Shown: positions 1-9,729 of the stretch, piece by piece
How the letters are laid out: every line of letters begins with the position of its first letter
Numbering within the stretch: the first letter of the stretch is position 1
DNA from: Deltaproteobacteria bacterium
GTDB taxonomy: Bacteria; Myxococcota_A; UBA796; UBA2385
Assembly (NCBI GenBank): GCA_018401435.1
Contig: JAGYJW010000037.1
Coordinates: 1 to 64,000, forward strand
Reading direction: 5' to 3'
Length of the DNA: 64,000 nucleotides
Made by a program: the position numbers and the translations under genes
Notes under the pieces: generated by a model
The model's database searches: none
What the model saw: only the letters and a program-made list of their open reading frames with translations
Told to the model about the DNA's origin: nothing

Positions 1-2
1 TT

Positions 3-1526
3 TGTGATATCCGCGATGTCTTTTTCCTCGATCATCACGCCAACCTCGAAGGCATCGTGCAGCTCACCGAGGCCATGCACGACCCCCGGGCCTTTCCCGG
101 CGCCTTGGCCCGGCTGGTGGGGCAGGCCCTGGGCGCCTACCGGGTGCTGATCATGGTGGCCATCCCGGGTCTGGGCCGGCAGGTGACCTATACCGAGCTG
201 TCGGGGGCCGAGGCCGCGGGCATCGGCCGGGAGGTGCTCCGGCGCATCCAGAAGCCCGACGACCACTGGCTGGCCCACAACGCCTTCGCCGACCCCCACC
301 TGCGCCAGACCAGCCAGACGGTGCGCACCTTCGAGCTCAAGAGCCTGCTGGCCGTGGCCATTCCCCAAGGCGACAAGGCCGTCGGCGCGCTCTATGTGGA
401 CGATCTGCACCGCACCAACCGCTTCAGCGACGCCGATGTGGCCATCCTCAAGCGCCTCGCGGCGGGGGTGGGCCGAATGTTGCCGATGTTGAGCCTGGGG
501 CGGCGGGGCCAGGTCTTTGCCGAGCCCCAGGAGCTGCTGGGGGTGCTGCTCAGCAACCCGGCCCAGATCGCCGATCTGGAGGAGAGCCTGTCCATGCTGC
601 GCGGCAGGTCGCAGACCAACCTGCTCATCAGCGGCCCCACGGGCGCCGGCAAGAGCGTCATGGCCCGGCGGGTGGCCCGCGACCTGCTGGGCCTGGAGGA
701 TGTCGAGGCGGTGGTCCTGCGGGTGGGCGACCCCCAGTTCCTGATCACCCAGCTGACGGGCGCACAAAGGGGCGAGTACACCGGGGCCACCGATCGCGAG
801 GGCGCCATCCAGCGCTGCCTGCGCCTGAAGCGCGCCCTCTTTCTGGACGAGGTGCAGAACCTCGACGAGGCGGGGCAGCAGATCCTCCTGCCGCTCCTGG
901 AGCTGCCGGAGCGCTATTTCGGGGGCCTGACCGCCTCCTCGGCGCCCCTGGGCCGGGATCTGCACATCATCCTGGGCACCAACGCCGAGGTGGGCCGCGG
1001 CCGATGGGCAGAGCGCTTCCGCGAAGACCTCTGGTACCGCATGTCGGCGGTGCACCTGGTGCTGCCGCCCCTGCGCGATCGCGGCCCACAGGCGATCTAC
1101 CTCTACCTGGCGTCCATGCTGGCCGCCCAGGAGGCCGGACGGCCCGAGGAGGTCTTTGATGTCGCGGCCCTGCACCGGGTGACGGGCTGGGAGTGGCCGG
1201 GCAACCTGCGCCAGCTCCAGCGCTTTGCCGAGCGGGCGGCCCACCTGCACCGCAGCACGGGCCAGCCGCTGCGCTCCGAGCAGCTCGCGCGGCTGGGTCT
1301 GGAGGACGAGGCCCTGGAGAGCGCCATCGACATCGACGCCGAAGGCATCGACCAGGCGGTGGTGGACACGGTCTGGCAGGCCTTGCGCCGCAACGCCTTC
1401 GTACAGAGCAAGGCCGCGACGGATCTGCGCATGAACCCCTCGCGCCTCAACAAATTCCTCAAGCGCCACAACCTGCTCGACGAGGTGGCCCGACAGCGGC
1501 GGGAGCTTCGGCGGGAAGAGGGCTGA
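3..1526 (+). CDS. Sigma-54-dependent transcriptional activator, 5' partial
   Basis: The reading frame is open to the left edge, so the gene begins outside the window; the GTG at 57 is only an internal candidate start. About 120 residues of GAF-like sensor sequence come first. An AAA+ sigma-54-interaction module follows, with Walker A GPTGAGKS near nt 633, a sigma-54 contact loop GEYTGA (canonical GAFTGA) near nt 770 and Walker B ALFLDEVQN near nt 838. The C-terminus has WPGNLRQLQ and a Fis-type helix-turn-helix (about nt 1350-1470). Proteins of this family hydrolyse ATP to open sigma-54 holoenzyme promoters. The Phe-to-Tyr change in the contact loop keeps an aromatic and is probably tolerated. 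The ligand of the GAF domain and the target promoter are unknown; an N-terminal FHA or receiver domain could lie off-window. Confidence 0.93.
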   Translation, partial: CDIRDVFFLDHHANLEGIVQLTEAMHDPRAFPGALARLVGQALGAYRVLIMVAIPGLGRQVTYTELSGAEAAGIGREVLRRIQKPDDHWLAHNAFADPHLRQTSQTVRTFELKSLLAVAIPQGDKAVGALYVDDLHRTNRFSDADVAILKRLAAGVGRMLPMLSLGRRGQVFAEPQELLGVLLSNPAQIADLEESLSMLRGRSQTNLLISGPTGAGKSVMARRVARDLLGLEDVEAVVLRVGDPQFLITQLTGAQRGEYTGATDREGAIQRCLRLKRALFLDEVQNLDEAGQQILLPLLELPERYFGGLTASSAPLGRDLHIILGTNAEVGRGRWAERFREDLWYRMSAVHLVLPPLRDRGPQAIYLYLASMLAAQEAGRPEEVFDVAALHRVTGWEWPGNLRQLQRFAERAAHLHRSTGQPLRSEQLARLGLEDEALESAIDIDAEGIDQAVVDTVWQALRRNAFVQSKAATDLRMNPSRLNKFLKRHNLLDEVARQRRELRREEG

Positions 1527-1576
1527 GCCGCCGGATGCGGGGCCCATTCGCCCTCGCCCCCTGGGGCGGCGCGGCG

Positions 1577-1582
1577 TAGACT
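1577..1582 (+). promoter_or_regulatory. Putative -10 box TAGACT for the MalK-type ATPase
   Basis: TAGACT ends 7 nt before the ATG at 1590 and no Shine-Dalgarno sequence lies between them, which fits a leaderless transcript. The same hexamer precedes the gene at 34602. Inferred from a pattern shared by many starts in this window; no convincing -35 element was seen. Confidence 0.3.
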
Positions 1583-1589
1583 GCGGCCC

Positions 1590-2582
<993 letters not shown>

Positions 2583-2605
2583 GGCGCCTCCCACCTGGAG
2601 CCTCC

Positions 2606-3599
2606 ATGCGCTGCGTCCTGCTGCTGTTGACCACCACCGCCTGCGGGGGTGGAGACCTCGGCGAGATCAAGGGCGACGACTCCGATGTCAGCCTGGGCGC
2701 CCTGTCCTTGGACAACCTCGTCCCCGACCAGGGGCCGGCCGCGGGCGGCACCGAGATCACCCTGCTGGGTGCGGGCTTCACCGAGGGCACATCGGTGACG
2801 GTGGGGGGCGACCCCTGCGGCACCGTCACGCTGCTGTCGGCGGTCGAGCTGCACTGCGTCACCCCCGGCGGCGCCGCCGGGCAGGTCACGGTCGAGGTCA
2901 CCCGCGGCGAGGACGGCGAGCTGGCCCGCGCGGGCTTCACCTATGTGGTCGAGGGGGGCGACGACGGTACGGATGGCAGCGACGGGAGCGACGGCGCGGA
3001 TGGCACCGACGGCGCGGATGGCAACCGACGGCGCGGATGGCACCGACGGCGCGGATGGCGCCGACGGCACGGATGGCGCCGACGGCACGGATGGCGCAGA
3101 CGGCACGGATGGCACGGATGGCACGGATGGCACCGACGGTGGGACTGGCGGAGACACGGGCCTGGTGCCCATTCCCGTCGATTATTGCCATGTGCAGTGG
3201 CCCTGCTCGATGACGGCCAGCCCGGGCAGCACCTCCCCCGTGGTCTATGTCTGGGTCTACCAGGCCGGGGTCACGCCGGGCGTCGGCGAAGGTGCCGGGA
3301 TGACGGTTCAAGTCGGCGTGGGCCCCGATGGCTCCAGCCCCAGCAGCGGTTGGGCCTGGTCTGCCGCCGCCTGGAATGACGACAAGGACGGCATCAACCC
3401 CGGCGACCTGGCCAACGACGAGTATGCCGGCAGCTTCACCGTTCCCGCCACCGCCGCCAGCTATGATTACGGCGCTCGGGTCAGCGCCGACGGCGGCCTG
3501 AGCTGGACCCACTGCGACCTGAGGCGGCGGCTGCGGCGGCAAATCGGCAGCGACGATGGCTACAGCCCCAGCACCGCCGGCGCGCTCACGGTCAACTGA
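2606..3599 (+). CDS. IPT/TIG-domain lipoprotein with Asp/Gly repeat linker (frame broken)
   Basis: The start is supported by GGAG 8 nt upstream. A short signal ends in a lipobox-like TTAC at Cys13, so the mature protein is probably lipidated. Residues about 30-115 look like an IPT/TIG immunoglobulin-like fold (VPDQGPAAGGTEITLLGAGF). A long DGTDGADG linker follows, then a domain of about 150 residues ending in GALTVN. The N-terminal half is in one frame and the C-terminal half in another. An extra A at 3023-3024 (gcaacc where neighbouring repeat units read gcacc) accounts for the switch. Near the C-terminus an odd RRRLRRQ stretch (about nt 3522-3542) may mark a second, compensated disturbance. 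It is a surface-exposed protein of unknown role; the break is either a sequence error or repeat slippage. Confidence 0.7.
2965..3144 (+). repeat. Simple repeat encoding (Asp-Gly-Thr/Ala) units
   Basis: Imperfect tandem copies of GATGGCACCGACGGCGCG-like units of 9-18 bp encode an acidic linker. One unit at 3018-3026 carries a single extra A that shifts the reading frame of the host gene. Arrays of this kind can slip during replication and also collapse during assembly. Confidence 0.75.
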
Positions 3600-3606
3600 G
3601 GCTGGT

Positions 3607-3612
3607 TAGGCT
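3607..3612 (+). promoter_or_regulatory. Putative -10 box TAGGCT upstream of the SerA-like gene
   Basis: TAGGCT lies 19 nt before the ATG at 3632, with a GGAGG ribosome-binding site at 3623-3627 in between. That arrangement fits transcription starting just after the hexamer. Inference from the recurring motif in this window. Confidence 0.3.
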
Positions 3613-3631
3613 GCGCGCCTCCGGAGGTTGC

Positions 3632-4951
3632 ATGGCGCGCATCGTTCAAGGTCCCCTGAATCGGGCCCTCGTGGTCGAAGACCCACACCCCAGCCTGGAT
3701 GCGCTGCTGCAAGAGGCGGGTGTGGACGTGATGCGTCTGCCCGGCGGCGCGCCCGAGACCGGCGACCTCATCGCCGCGCTCCAGGCGCACCGGTCGCAGG
3801 TGCTCTTCAAGCGCAGCCGGGTGCCGGTCAGCCGCGCGCTGCTCGAGGCCTGCCCCGACCTCGTGGCCGTGCAGCTGTGCAGCATCGGCGACGACTCGGT
3901 GGACAAGGCCGCCTGCGCCGATCACGGCGTGCTGGTCTTCAACGACCCCATCAGCAACGGGCGCAGCGTGGTCGAGCTGGCCATCGGCCACCTCATCGCC
4001 CTGTCGCGCCGCCTCTACGAGACCGACCTGGACACCCGCGCCGGGGGCTGGGACAAGAGCGCCACCGAGCGCTGGGAGATCCGGGGGAAGGTGCTCGGTG
4101 TGCTGGGTCTGGGCAATATCGGTCGGGCCACCGCCCGCGCCGCCGAACTCATGGGCATGCGCATTCGCTTCTACGACACCCGCGAGGTCTCGCGCGAGGT
4201 GGGCCGCGAGCTGGGCTGGGAGGGCTGCGCCACCCTGGAGGAGCTCTTCGCGGGCTCCGATGCCGTCACCTTGCACCTGTCGGCCCAGGACATCCATGGC
4301 CGGTCCAACGCCGGGTTGATCACCCGCGACCTGCTGATGCGGCTGGGGGCCGATCGCCCCGAAGACTCGCCCCGGCTGCTGCTCAACCTCTCCCGGGGCT
4401 TCCTCTTCGACCCCGAGGACCTGCTGGCGGCCATCCGTCAGGGGGCCGTGCGCCGCGCGGCCGTGGACGTCTACCCCGACGAGCCTCGGGGCAAGGAGCC
4501 CTGGCGCAACCCCTATGTGGACGAGCCCCGGGTGGCGGTGACCCCGCATATCGGCGCCTCGACCCAGGAGGCCCAGCCCCGCATCGCCACGCGGGTGGCG
4601 GCCACCTTCCGCGAATTCGCCCTGCACGGGTCGGTTCGGGACTGCGTCTTCTCGCCGCGCACGATGCTCAGCCTGGTGGAGGACGCCCGCGGTGGCGGCG
4701 CCCTGCTGGCCGTGGCCCATGCCACCACCCGAGGCACCAAGCGGGCCATCGACGAGGCCATCTACCAGTCGGGCGCCAGCAACCTGTCCAGCGTGCACAA
4801 GGACTTCGAAGAGCTGGGCCTGGCCTATGACCTGGCCCTGATCGATCGCCCCCTGGACGAGGCCGCCCTGCAGCGCCTGGTGGAGGAGGCCGCCCGCAGC
4901 ACGGGTGACCCCACGGCCATCCGCAGCATCCACCAGATGGTCCTGCGCTGA
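3632..4951 (+). CDS. serA: D-3-phosphoglycerate dehydrogenase-like 2-hydroxyacid dehydrogenase
   Basis: This 439-residue protein has the layout of bacterial SerA. A substrate-domain segment is followed by a Rossmann motif GLGNIG near residue 160. The catalytic trio is visible as Arg in LLNLSRG, Glu in DVYPDEP and His in TPHIGAST. A C-terminal segment of about 90 residues has the spacing of an ACT-like regulatory domain, ending AIRSIHQMVLR. SerA oxidises 3-phosphoglycerate to 3-phosphohydroxypyruvate in the cytoplasm, the first step of serine synthesis, and the ACT domain usually binds serine. It is slightly longer than E. coli SerA (410 residues). A different 2-hydroxyacid substrate cannot be excluded. 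No serB or serC is nearby. Confidence 0.85.
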   Translation: MARIVQGPLNRALVVEDPHPSLDALLQEAGVDVMRLPGGAPETGDLIAALQAHRSQVLFKRSRVPVSRALLEACPDLVAVQLCSIGDDSVDKAACADHGVLVFNDPISNGRSVVELAIGHLIALSRRLYETDLDTRAGGWDKSATERWEIRGKVLGVLGLGNIGRATARAAELMGMRIRFYDTREVSREVGRELGWEGCATLEELFAGSDAVTLHLSAQDIHGRSNAGLITRDLLMRLGADRPEDSPRLLLNLSRGFLFDPEDLLAAIRQGAVRRAAVDVYPDEPRGKEPWRNPYVDEPRVAVTPHIGASTQEAQPRIATRVAATFREFALHGSVRDCVFSPRTMLSLVEDARGGGALLAVAHATTRGTKRAIDEAIYQSGASNLSSVHKDFEELGLAYDLALIDRPLDEAALQRLVEEAARSTGDPTAIRSIHQMVLR

Positions 4952-4999
4952 AACACGGGCTATTTTTCAGCCTGGAATGGGAAAGACCCTGGAGATCCG

Positions 5000-5575
5000 A
5001 TGATGCGATTCAACGCGCTGATGGCCTTGGGTCTGGTGGGCCTGGTGGCCTGCGGCGACAAGGACGACAGCGACGACGACGGCGACGGTGACGGCGTGGA
5101 CGACCCCTCCGACTCGACGAGCGGCTGGGGGAGCGGCGACGGTGGCGACGGTGGCGACGGCGGCGATGGCGGTGGCGGGCGCGTGGGGGCCTGCGGCGCG
5201 CGCGACCTGGGCAGCCGGCTGGGCGAGGCCGTGGCCGAGGGCTCGACCTTGGGCGAAGAGGACCACTACGACCATTGCGATGGCAGCTTCCAAGCCGACG
5301 ATCAGGGAAATACCCCCGACGCTGTCTTTGTCTGGGAGCCGCCCTCTACCGGCTACTTCCGCATCGACACGGTGGGCTCCAATTTCGACACCTACCTGAC
5401 GCTGATCGAGGGCGAGTGTGAAGGCGTGGCCTTCGCCTGCAACGATGACGACGGCGGCAGCACGACCTCGGCCGTGGAATTCGAGGTCGCTTCGGTCGCC
5501 CCGATCACCATCGTGGTGGACGCATTCAGCAGCGAGGGCGGGGACTTCGTGCTGAATATCTACCAGTACGACTGA
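5000..5575 (+). CDS. Small lipoprotein with Asp/Gly linker and PPC-like domain
   Basis: A 191-residue protein starts with a signal peptide and lipobox LVAC (Cys at about 19). An acidic GDGGDGGDGG tether spans about residues 22-60. A C-terminal beta-rich domain of about 110 residues (FRIDTVGSNFDTYLTLIEG ... ITIVVDAFSSEGGDFVLNI) resembles the bacterial pre-peptidase C-terminal (PPC) fold, which is often found on secreted proteins. TGGAG precedes the ATG by 7 nt. It stands alone between a plus-strand dehydrogenase gene and a convergent minus-strand gene. Surface function unknown; there is no catalytic motif. Confidence 0.8.
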   Translation: MMRFNALMALGLVGLVACGDKDDSDDDGDGDGVDDPSDSTSGWGSGDGGDGGDGGDGGGGRVGACGARDLGSRLGEAVAEGSTLGEEDHYDHCDGSFQADDQGNTPDAVFVWEPPSTGYFRIDTVGSNFDTYLTLIEGECEGVAFACNDDDGGSTTSAVEFEVASVAPITIVVDAFSSEGGDFVLNIYQYD

Positions 5576-5640
5576 TTCGGGAGGCGCCCTGCCTGCAGGG
5601 CGGCACGAACCGAAGAGGGACCCTGGCCCCGTGACAGCAA

Positions 5641-5671
5641 AGCGGCCGCCCCCAGCTGAGAGGCGGCCGCT
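5641..5671. terminator. Hairpin between convergent genes, probable bidirectional terminator
   Basis: A perfect 10-bp GC stem (AGCGGCCGCC at 5641-5650 pairing with GGCGGCCGCT at 5662-5671) has an 11-nt loop. It lies between the ends of two convergent genes (5575 and 5698). There is only a weak T-rich stretch after it, so Rho-independent action is plausible but unproven. Confidence 0.5.
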
Positions 5672-5697
5672 GTCTTGTGGCCGGCAGCGCGCCCGCG

Positions 5698-7527
5698 CTA
5701 TTCGGGGGCGGGCTCGGTCTTTGCGGTCTTTGCGGTCTTTGTGTTCTTTGCGGCCGGCTTCTTGGCCGGCTTCTTGTCGGCCTCAGCGTCGGCCTCGGCC
5801 TTGGGGGCCTTGGGCTTGGTGGACCGCTTGACCGGCTTCTTGGCGGGCTTCTTTTCGGCCTCGGCCTTGGGTGCCTCGGCCTTGGGTGCCTCGGCCTTGG
5901 GTGCCTCGGCCTTCTTGGCGGGCTCGGCCTTGGGTGCCTCGGCCTTGGGTGCCTCGGCTTTGGGCGCCTCGGCCTTCTTGGCGGGCTCGGCCTTGGGCGC
6001 CTCGGCCTCGTCGGTGCCTTCGCTGCCGGCAGGCTTGCGCCCGTTGCGGGAGCGGCGGCTGCGGGGGGCCTCCTCGGCCTCGAAGTCTTCCGCAACGGGC
6101 TCTTCGTCCACGCGCTGGCTGCGCTCGTGCTGGACCCAGGCCACCAGCTCCTCGGCCTCCAGGCGGTGCTCGAGATCGCCCCAGAGCAGCTCGGAGATGG
6201 CGGCGCTGTCGTTGAGCTCGGCGTCGCGGTCCAGGAGCAGGTTGATGTAGTAGCGGCGCAGGGACACCAGCAGCTCTTCGGCGTCCTTGGACAGGGTGAA
6301 GTGCGCGTTGGCGCTGCGCACGGGCTGGCCGGAGGTGTGGCGCAGCTCGCCGGCGGACTTCAGCGCGTTGATGACCTGCTTGACCTCGCGGGCGCCCACA
6401 TAGGGGTCGGTCTTGCGGCAGCGCCGGGCGATGTCGCCATAGACATACATCAGCGTGTTGCGCTTCTTCTTGGCCTGCCGCTCGGTGACGTGGTCCACGA
6501 ACTCATGCACCACGGTGTGGCGGATGAAGTGGGTCAGGGGGTGCTCGCCGGCATCGTTGAGCAGGGACTGCAGCACGCCGGCCCGACCTTCCAGGCGGGG
6601 CACCTCGGCCTCCTCCTGGTCCTCGCCGGGGCCATCGTCGGGGCCATCGTCGGGGCCTGCGGCGTGGGGCAGACCGGGCTCTGCCGCCACCACCGGGCGG
6701 GCGACCTCGATCTCGGCGCCTGCGGGGCCGGGCAGGTCCACCCGGTAGCCGCCAGAGCGGGTGTCCTTGCTCAGGCGCACCAGGCCCTTGTCGCGGGCGG
6801 CCTCCAAGAAGCGGGCGTAGCCGGCATAGCCGTACTCCGTCTCGTCGAAAGCGGGCTCCTTGCGCAGCATGCTCTGCTTGACCAGGCCCGCCAGCACCTC
6901 GCCCGGATCTTCGCGGAGGATGCCTTCGACGGTCTCGACCAGCAGGGCGAAGGCTTCGGTGCGGGGCAGGGCGCGGGCGCGCTCGGCCTCGGGGCCGGGG
7001 CCGGGCAAGGGGCCCTCGCGGTCCTCGCGGGGGGGCTCGCGCTCGATGCGAACGGGCTCCGACGCGCTCTTGCGCAAGGACTCGTAGAAGATGAACTCGT
7101 CGCAGCTCTCGACCAGCAGGCGGCTGGTGCTGCCCCGGGTGCCGATGCCGATCACGCGCCGGTCCAGCTCCTTGAGGCGCATCACGCAGGGGGTGAAGTC
7201 GCTGTCCCCGCTGAGCAGGACGAAGGTGTCGAGGTAGGGCCGGGTGAAGGCCAGCTCCATCGCGTCCACGACCAGGGCGATGTCGGCGCGGTTCTTGTCC
7301 TGGCCCCGGTAGCTGGTCATCTCGACCATCGTGATGCCGGCTTCCAGGAACTGCTGCTTGAACTTGGCGAAACGGCCCCAGTCCCCGTAGCTGCGGGCGA
7401 CCAGGATGCGGCCCTTGTCCTTCAGGCGGCGCATCACCGCCTTGATGTCGAACTTGCCGAGGCCTTCTTTTTCAGTGCCGGCGGCAACATTTTCGAAGTC
7501 GATGAGGACGCAGAGCTTGTTTTCCAA
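5698..7527 (-). CDS. NYN (LabA/DUF88) domain protein with OST-HTH-like region and Lys/Ala/Pro-rich tail
   Basis: Residues 1-150 form a NYN/LabA PIN-like domain with the acidic residues expected for metal binding: LIDFEN near the N-terminus, KNRADIALVVDAME, and LLSGDSDFTP. Residues about 185-290 look like an OST-HTH/LOTUS domain, associated with RNA binding. A second conserved block spans about 300-460. The last 140 residues are KAEAP repeats and KKPAKK blocks like a histone-H1 tail. The only usable start next to the NYN domain is TTG at 7527; an in-frame TGA lies 27 nt upstream with no ATG or GTG between. By family, this is a candidate RNA-processing or RNA-binding protein that may bind nucleic acid through the basic tail. 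No toxin or antitoxin partner is adjacent. Confidence 0.88.
   Translation of the reverse strand: MENKLCVLIDFENVAAGTEKEGLGKFDIKAVMRRLKDKGRILVARSYGDWGRFAKFKQQFLEAGITMVEMTSYRGQDKNRADIALVVDAMELAFTRPYLDTFVLLSGDSDFTPCVMRLKELDRRVIGIGTRGSTSRLLVESCDEFIFYESLRKSASEPVRIEREPPREDREGPLPGPGPEAERARALPRTEAFALLVETVEGILREDPGEVLAGLVKQSMLRKEPAFDETEYGYAGYARFLEAARDKGLVRLSKDTRSGGYRVDLPGPAGAEIEVARPVVAAEPGLPHAAGPDDGPDDGPGEDQEEAEVPRLEGRAGVLQSLLNDAGEHPLTHFIRHTVVHEFVDHVTERQAKKKRNTLMYVYGDIARRCRKTDPYVGAREVKQVINALKSAGELRHTSGQPVRSANAHFTLSKDAEELLVSLRRYYINLLLDRDAELNDSAAISELLWGDLEHRLEAEELVAWVQHERSQRVDEEPVAEDFEAEEAPRSRRSRNGRKPAGSEGTDEAEAPKAEPAKKAEAPKAEAPKAEAPKAEPAKKAEAPKAEAPKAEAPKAEAEKKPAKKPVKRSTKPKAPKAEADAEADKKPAKKPAAKNTKTAKTAKTEPAPE
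5851..6003 (-). repeat. 15-bp tandem repeat encoding KAEAP units
   Basis: Near-identical 15-bp units (GCCTCGGCCTTGGGT on the plus strand) occur in two blocks and encode KAEAP in the C-terminal tail of the NYN protein. The frame is kept across the array. Copy number is likely to vary between strains. Confidence 0.8.
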
Positions 7528-7706
7528 GGGGACGGTCCGGGAACGGATTTCTCAGGTGTCGGCCCGGGCTCGCGCGATTCGCGGCGGTATGGACCGCTCT
7601 TGACGCCGCCTGCATAAGCGTTGCCACCCTCCCGGACAAGCCCAAGGCTGGGCTCGCCACCGGATTTCGGGCTACTCGCGGAGGGTCGCGCGCCCAGGAG
7701 CAGCTT

Positions 7707-8540
7707 GTGGAATTCGACCAGTTCGTCGGCGGCAGCCAGTACATCCCCGACGAGGGCCTGATCGCCGATGTCAACGCCGCCGTGGCCTTGCAGCGGCCGC
7801 TGCTGGTTCGGGGAGAGCCCGGCACCGGCAAGACCATGCTGGCCCACGCCGTCGCAGAGGGGCTGGGTCGCCCCCTGATGACCTGGCATGTCAAGAGCAC
7901 CACCTCCGCACAGGAGGGGCTCTACCACTACGATGTCGTGCAGCGTCTGAACGACGCGCGCTTTGCAGAGGTGGACGGCATCGATGTCAGCGACATCCGT
8001 CGCTACATCCGCATGGGGGTGCTCGGCCGGGCCTTCACGGTTGAAAAGCCCGTCGTGCTGCTGATTGACGAGATCGACAAGGCCGACGTCGAGTTCCCCA
8101 ACGACCTGCTGCGCGAACTCGACGAGATGGCCTTTCACATCCCCGAGATCGACGAGACGGTGCGGGCGGTCAACCGACCGGTCACCATCATCACCAGCAA
8201 CGCCGAGAAAGAGCTGCCGGACGCCTTTCTGCGGCGCTGCGTCTTTCATTATATCCGCTTCCCCGAACCTGACCGGATCAAGCGGATCGTCAACGCCCAC
8301 CTGCCCGACCTGCAGGAGGAGCTGGTGACGGCGGCCATCGAGCGCTTCTACGGCCTGCGGCGCATCGAGGGCCTGCGCAAGAAGCCCTCCACCAGCGAGC
8401 TGTTGGACTGGCTGATGGTGCTGTCCCGCAGCGGCGCCGACCCCCAAGAGGTGCTCAAGCGCATGCCCTTCTTGGGGGTGCTGGTGAAGCAGGAGCGGGA
8501 CATCGATCTGCTCAAGAGCCGTCGGGTCCCCTGGGCCTGA
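7707..8540 (+). CDS. MoxR-type AAA+ ATPase
   Basis: This 277-residue ATPase has Walker A GEPGTGKT (about residue 37), Walker B VVLLIDEIDKAD (about 116), sensor 1 IITSNAEKELPDAFLRR and arginine-finger-type residues. It starts with GTG at 7707 behind AGGAG. MoxR ATPases act as chaperones that insert metal or assemble complexes together with VWA-domain partners. The next gene, which follows within 12 nt, encodes such a partner, so the two form the usual MoxR-CoxE unit. The client complex is not encoded nearby. Confidence 0.93.
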   Translation: MEFDQFVGGSQYIPDEGLIADVNAAVALQRPLLVRGEPGTGKTMLAHAVAEGLGRPLMTWHVKSTTSAQEGLYHYDVVQRLNDARFAEVDGIDVSDIRRYIRMGVLGRAFTVEKPVVLLIDEIDKADVEFPNDLLRELDEMAFHIPEIDETVRAVNRPVTIITSNAEKELPDAFLRRCVFHYIRFPEPDRIKRIVNAHLPDLQEELVTAAIERFYGLRRIEGLRKKPSTSELLDWLMVLSRSGADPQEVLKRMPFLGVLVKQERDIDLLKSRRVPWA

Positions 8541-8552
8541 GTGGGGGGCGGC

Positions 8553-9713
8553 ATGTTTCAGCTGCTGCTGATCAACCTGCGCAGCCAGGGCATCCGGGTG
8601 GGGCTGGGCGAGTGGCTCGCCTTCCTGGACGGACTGCGCAAGGGGCTGGCCACCAACCTGGACGAGCTCTACCGTTTCGGTCGCGCCGTGCTGGTTCATA
8701 GCGAGGCCCGCTACGATGCGTGGGATCTTGCCTTTACCGCCACCTTTCAGGGGGTGGAGCTGCCGCCCGAGATCAGCCAGCAGCTCGCGGCCTGGCTCGA
8801 TGAGGCCGTGCTCAACCCGGGTCCCCTGGTGGACCCGGGCATGAGCCCCGAAGAGCTGCGGACCCTCTTCGAGCAGCGGCTGCGCGAGCAGAAGGAGCGC
8901 CATGACGGCGGCTCCAAGTGGATTGGCACCGGGGGCACCTCTCCCTTTGGCCGGCAGGGTCGGGCCAGCACCGGCATCCAGGTGGGCGGCGGTGGCAACC
9001 GCTCGGCGGTGGCCGTCGCGGGGGCCCGGGAGTGGGAGGATTACCGGGCAGACCGCGCCTTGTCCCAGCGGGACTTCGCGGTGGCCCTGCGGGCCCTGCG
9101 CAACCTCGCCCGAGAGGGGCCCGAGGAGCTGGATCTGGACGATACCATCGACCGGACGGCGGCAAATGCCGGCGACATCGACCTCGTCTTTCGGCGGGCG
9201 CGCCAGAACCGCGTTCACCTCGTGCTGTTGATGGACACCGGCGGCTCCATGTCGCCCCATGCCCGGCTGGTCGAGGCCCTGTTCAAGGCGGCCCAGGACG
9301 AGAAGGGATTCAAGAGCTTCGAGGCGCTCCAATTCCACAACGCGCCCTATGGCGGCTTCTACCGGAGCTATGAGCGCAACGACCGGGTGAGCATCGACGA
9401 GCTGCTCCGCCAGTGGACGCCCCAGCACCGGCTGGTCTTCGTGGGGGACGCCTCGATGGCCCCCTATGAGCTCTTCGATGCCCAGGGCTACGGCTGGGGC
9501 TTTGCCCGGGCCAATGCAGAGGTCCGGCTGTCGGGCCTGGACTGGCTCAAGCTCATCAAGGGCCGCTGCCCCGCGAGCATCTGGCTCAACCCCGACCCCG
9601 CGCAGTGGTGGGACCACCCCACCGTGCGGGCCATCGGCGCCCTCTTCCCCATGTTCCCCCTGAGCGTGAGCGGCCTCAAAGACGGTGTTCGCCGCCTGCG
9701 CGCCGCAAGCTGA
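8553..9713 (+). CDS. VWA (CoxE-like) domain protein, partner of the MoxR ATPase
   Basis: About 386 residues. The C-terminal half carries a von Willebrand factor A domain with MIDAS motif DTGGSMS (about residue 228) and a later conserved FVGDASMAPYEL block. The N-terminal half is the helical region usual in CoxE-type proteins. The ATG at 8553 is preferred over the GTG at 8541 because a G-rich ribosome-binding site lies just before it. Co-transcription with the upstream MoxR ATPase is almost certain. The pair probably matures an unidentified metalloenzyme or envelope complex. Confidence 0.9.
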   Translation: MFQLLLINLRSQGIRVGLGEWLAFLDGLRKGLATNLDELYRFGRAVLVHSEARYDAWDLAFTATFQGVELPPEISQQLAAWLDEAVLNPGPLVDPGMSPEELRTLFEQRLREQKERHDGGSKWIGTGGTSPFGRQGRASTGIQVGGGGNRSAVAVAGAREWEDYRADRALSQRDFAVALRALRNLAREGPEELDLDDTIDRTAANAGDIDLVFRRARQNRVHLVLLMDTGGSMSPHARLVEALFKAAQDEKGFKSFEALQFHNAPYGGFYRSYERNDRVSIDELLRQWTPQHRLVFVGDASMAPYELFDAQGYGWGFARANAEVRLSGLDWLKLIKGRCPASIWLNPDPAQWWDHPTVRAIGALFPMFPLSVSGLKDGVRRLRAAS

Positions 9714-9729
9714 GCCCACTGGAGTCCCC

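Noticed and set aside
2965..3144. CRISPR-like repeats
   Set aside because: Repeat units are short, contiguous and protein-coding (Asp-Gly-Thr); there are no unique spacers of 30 bp or so.
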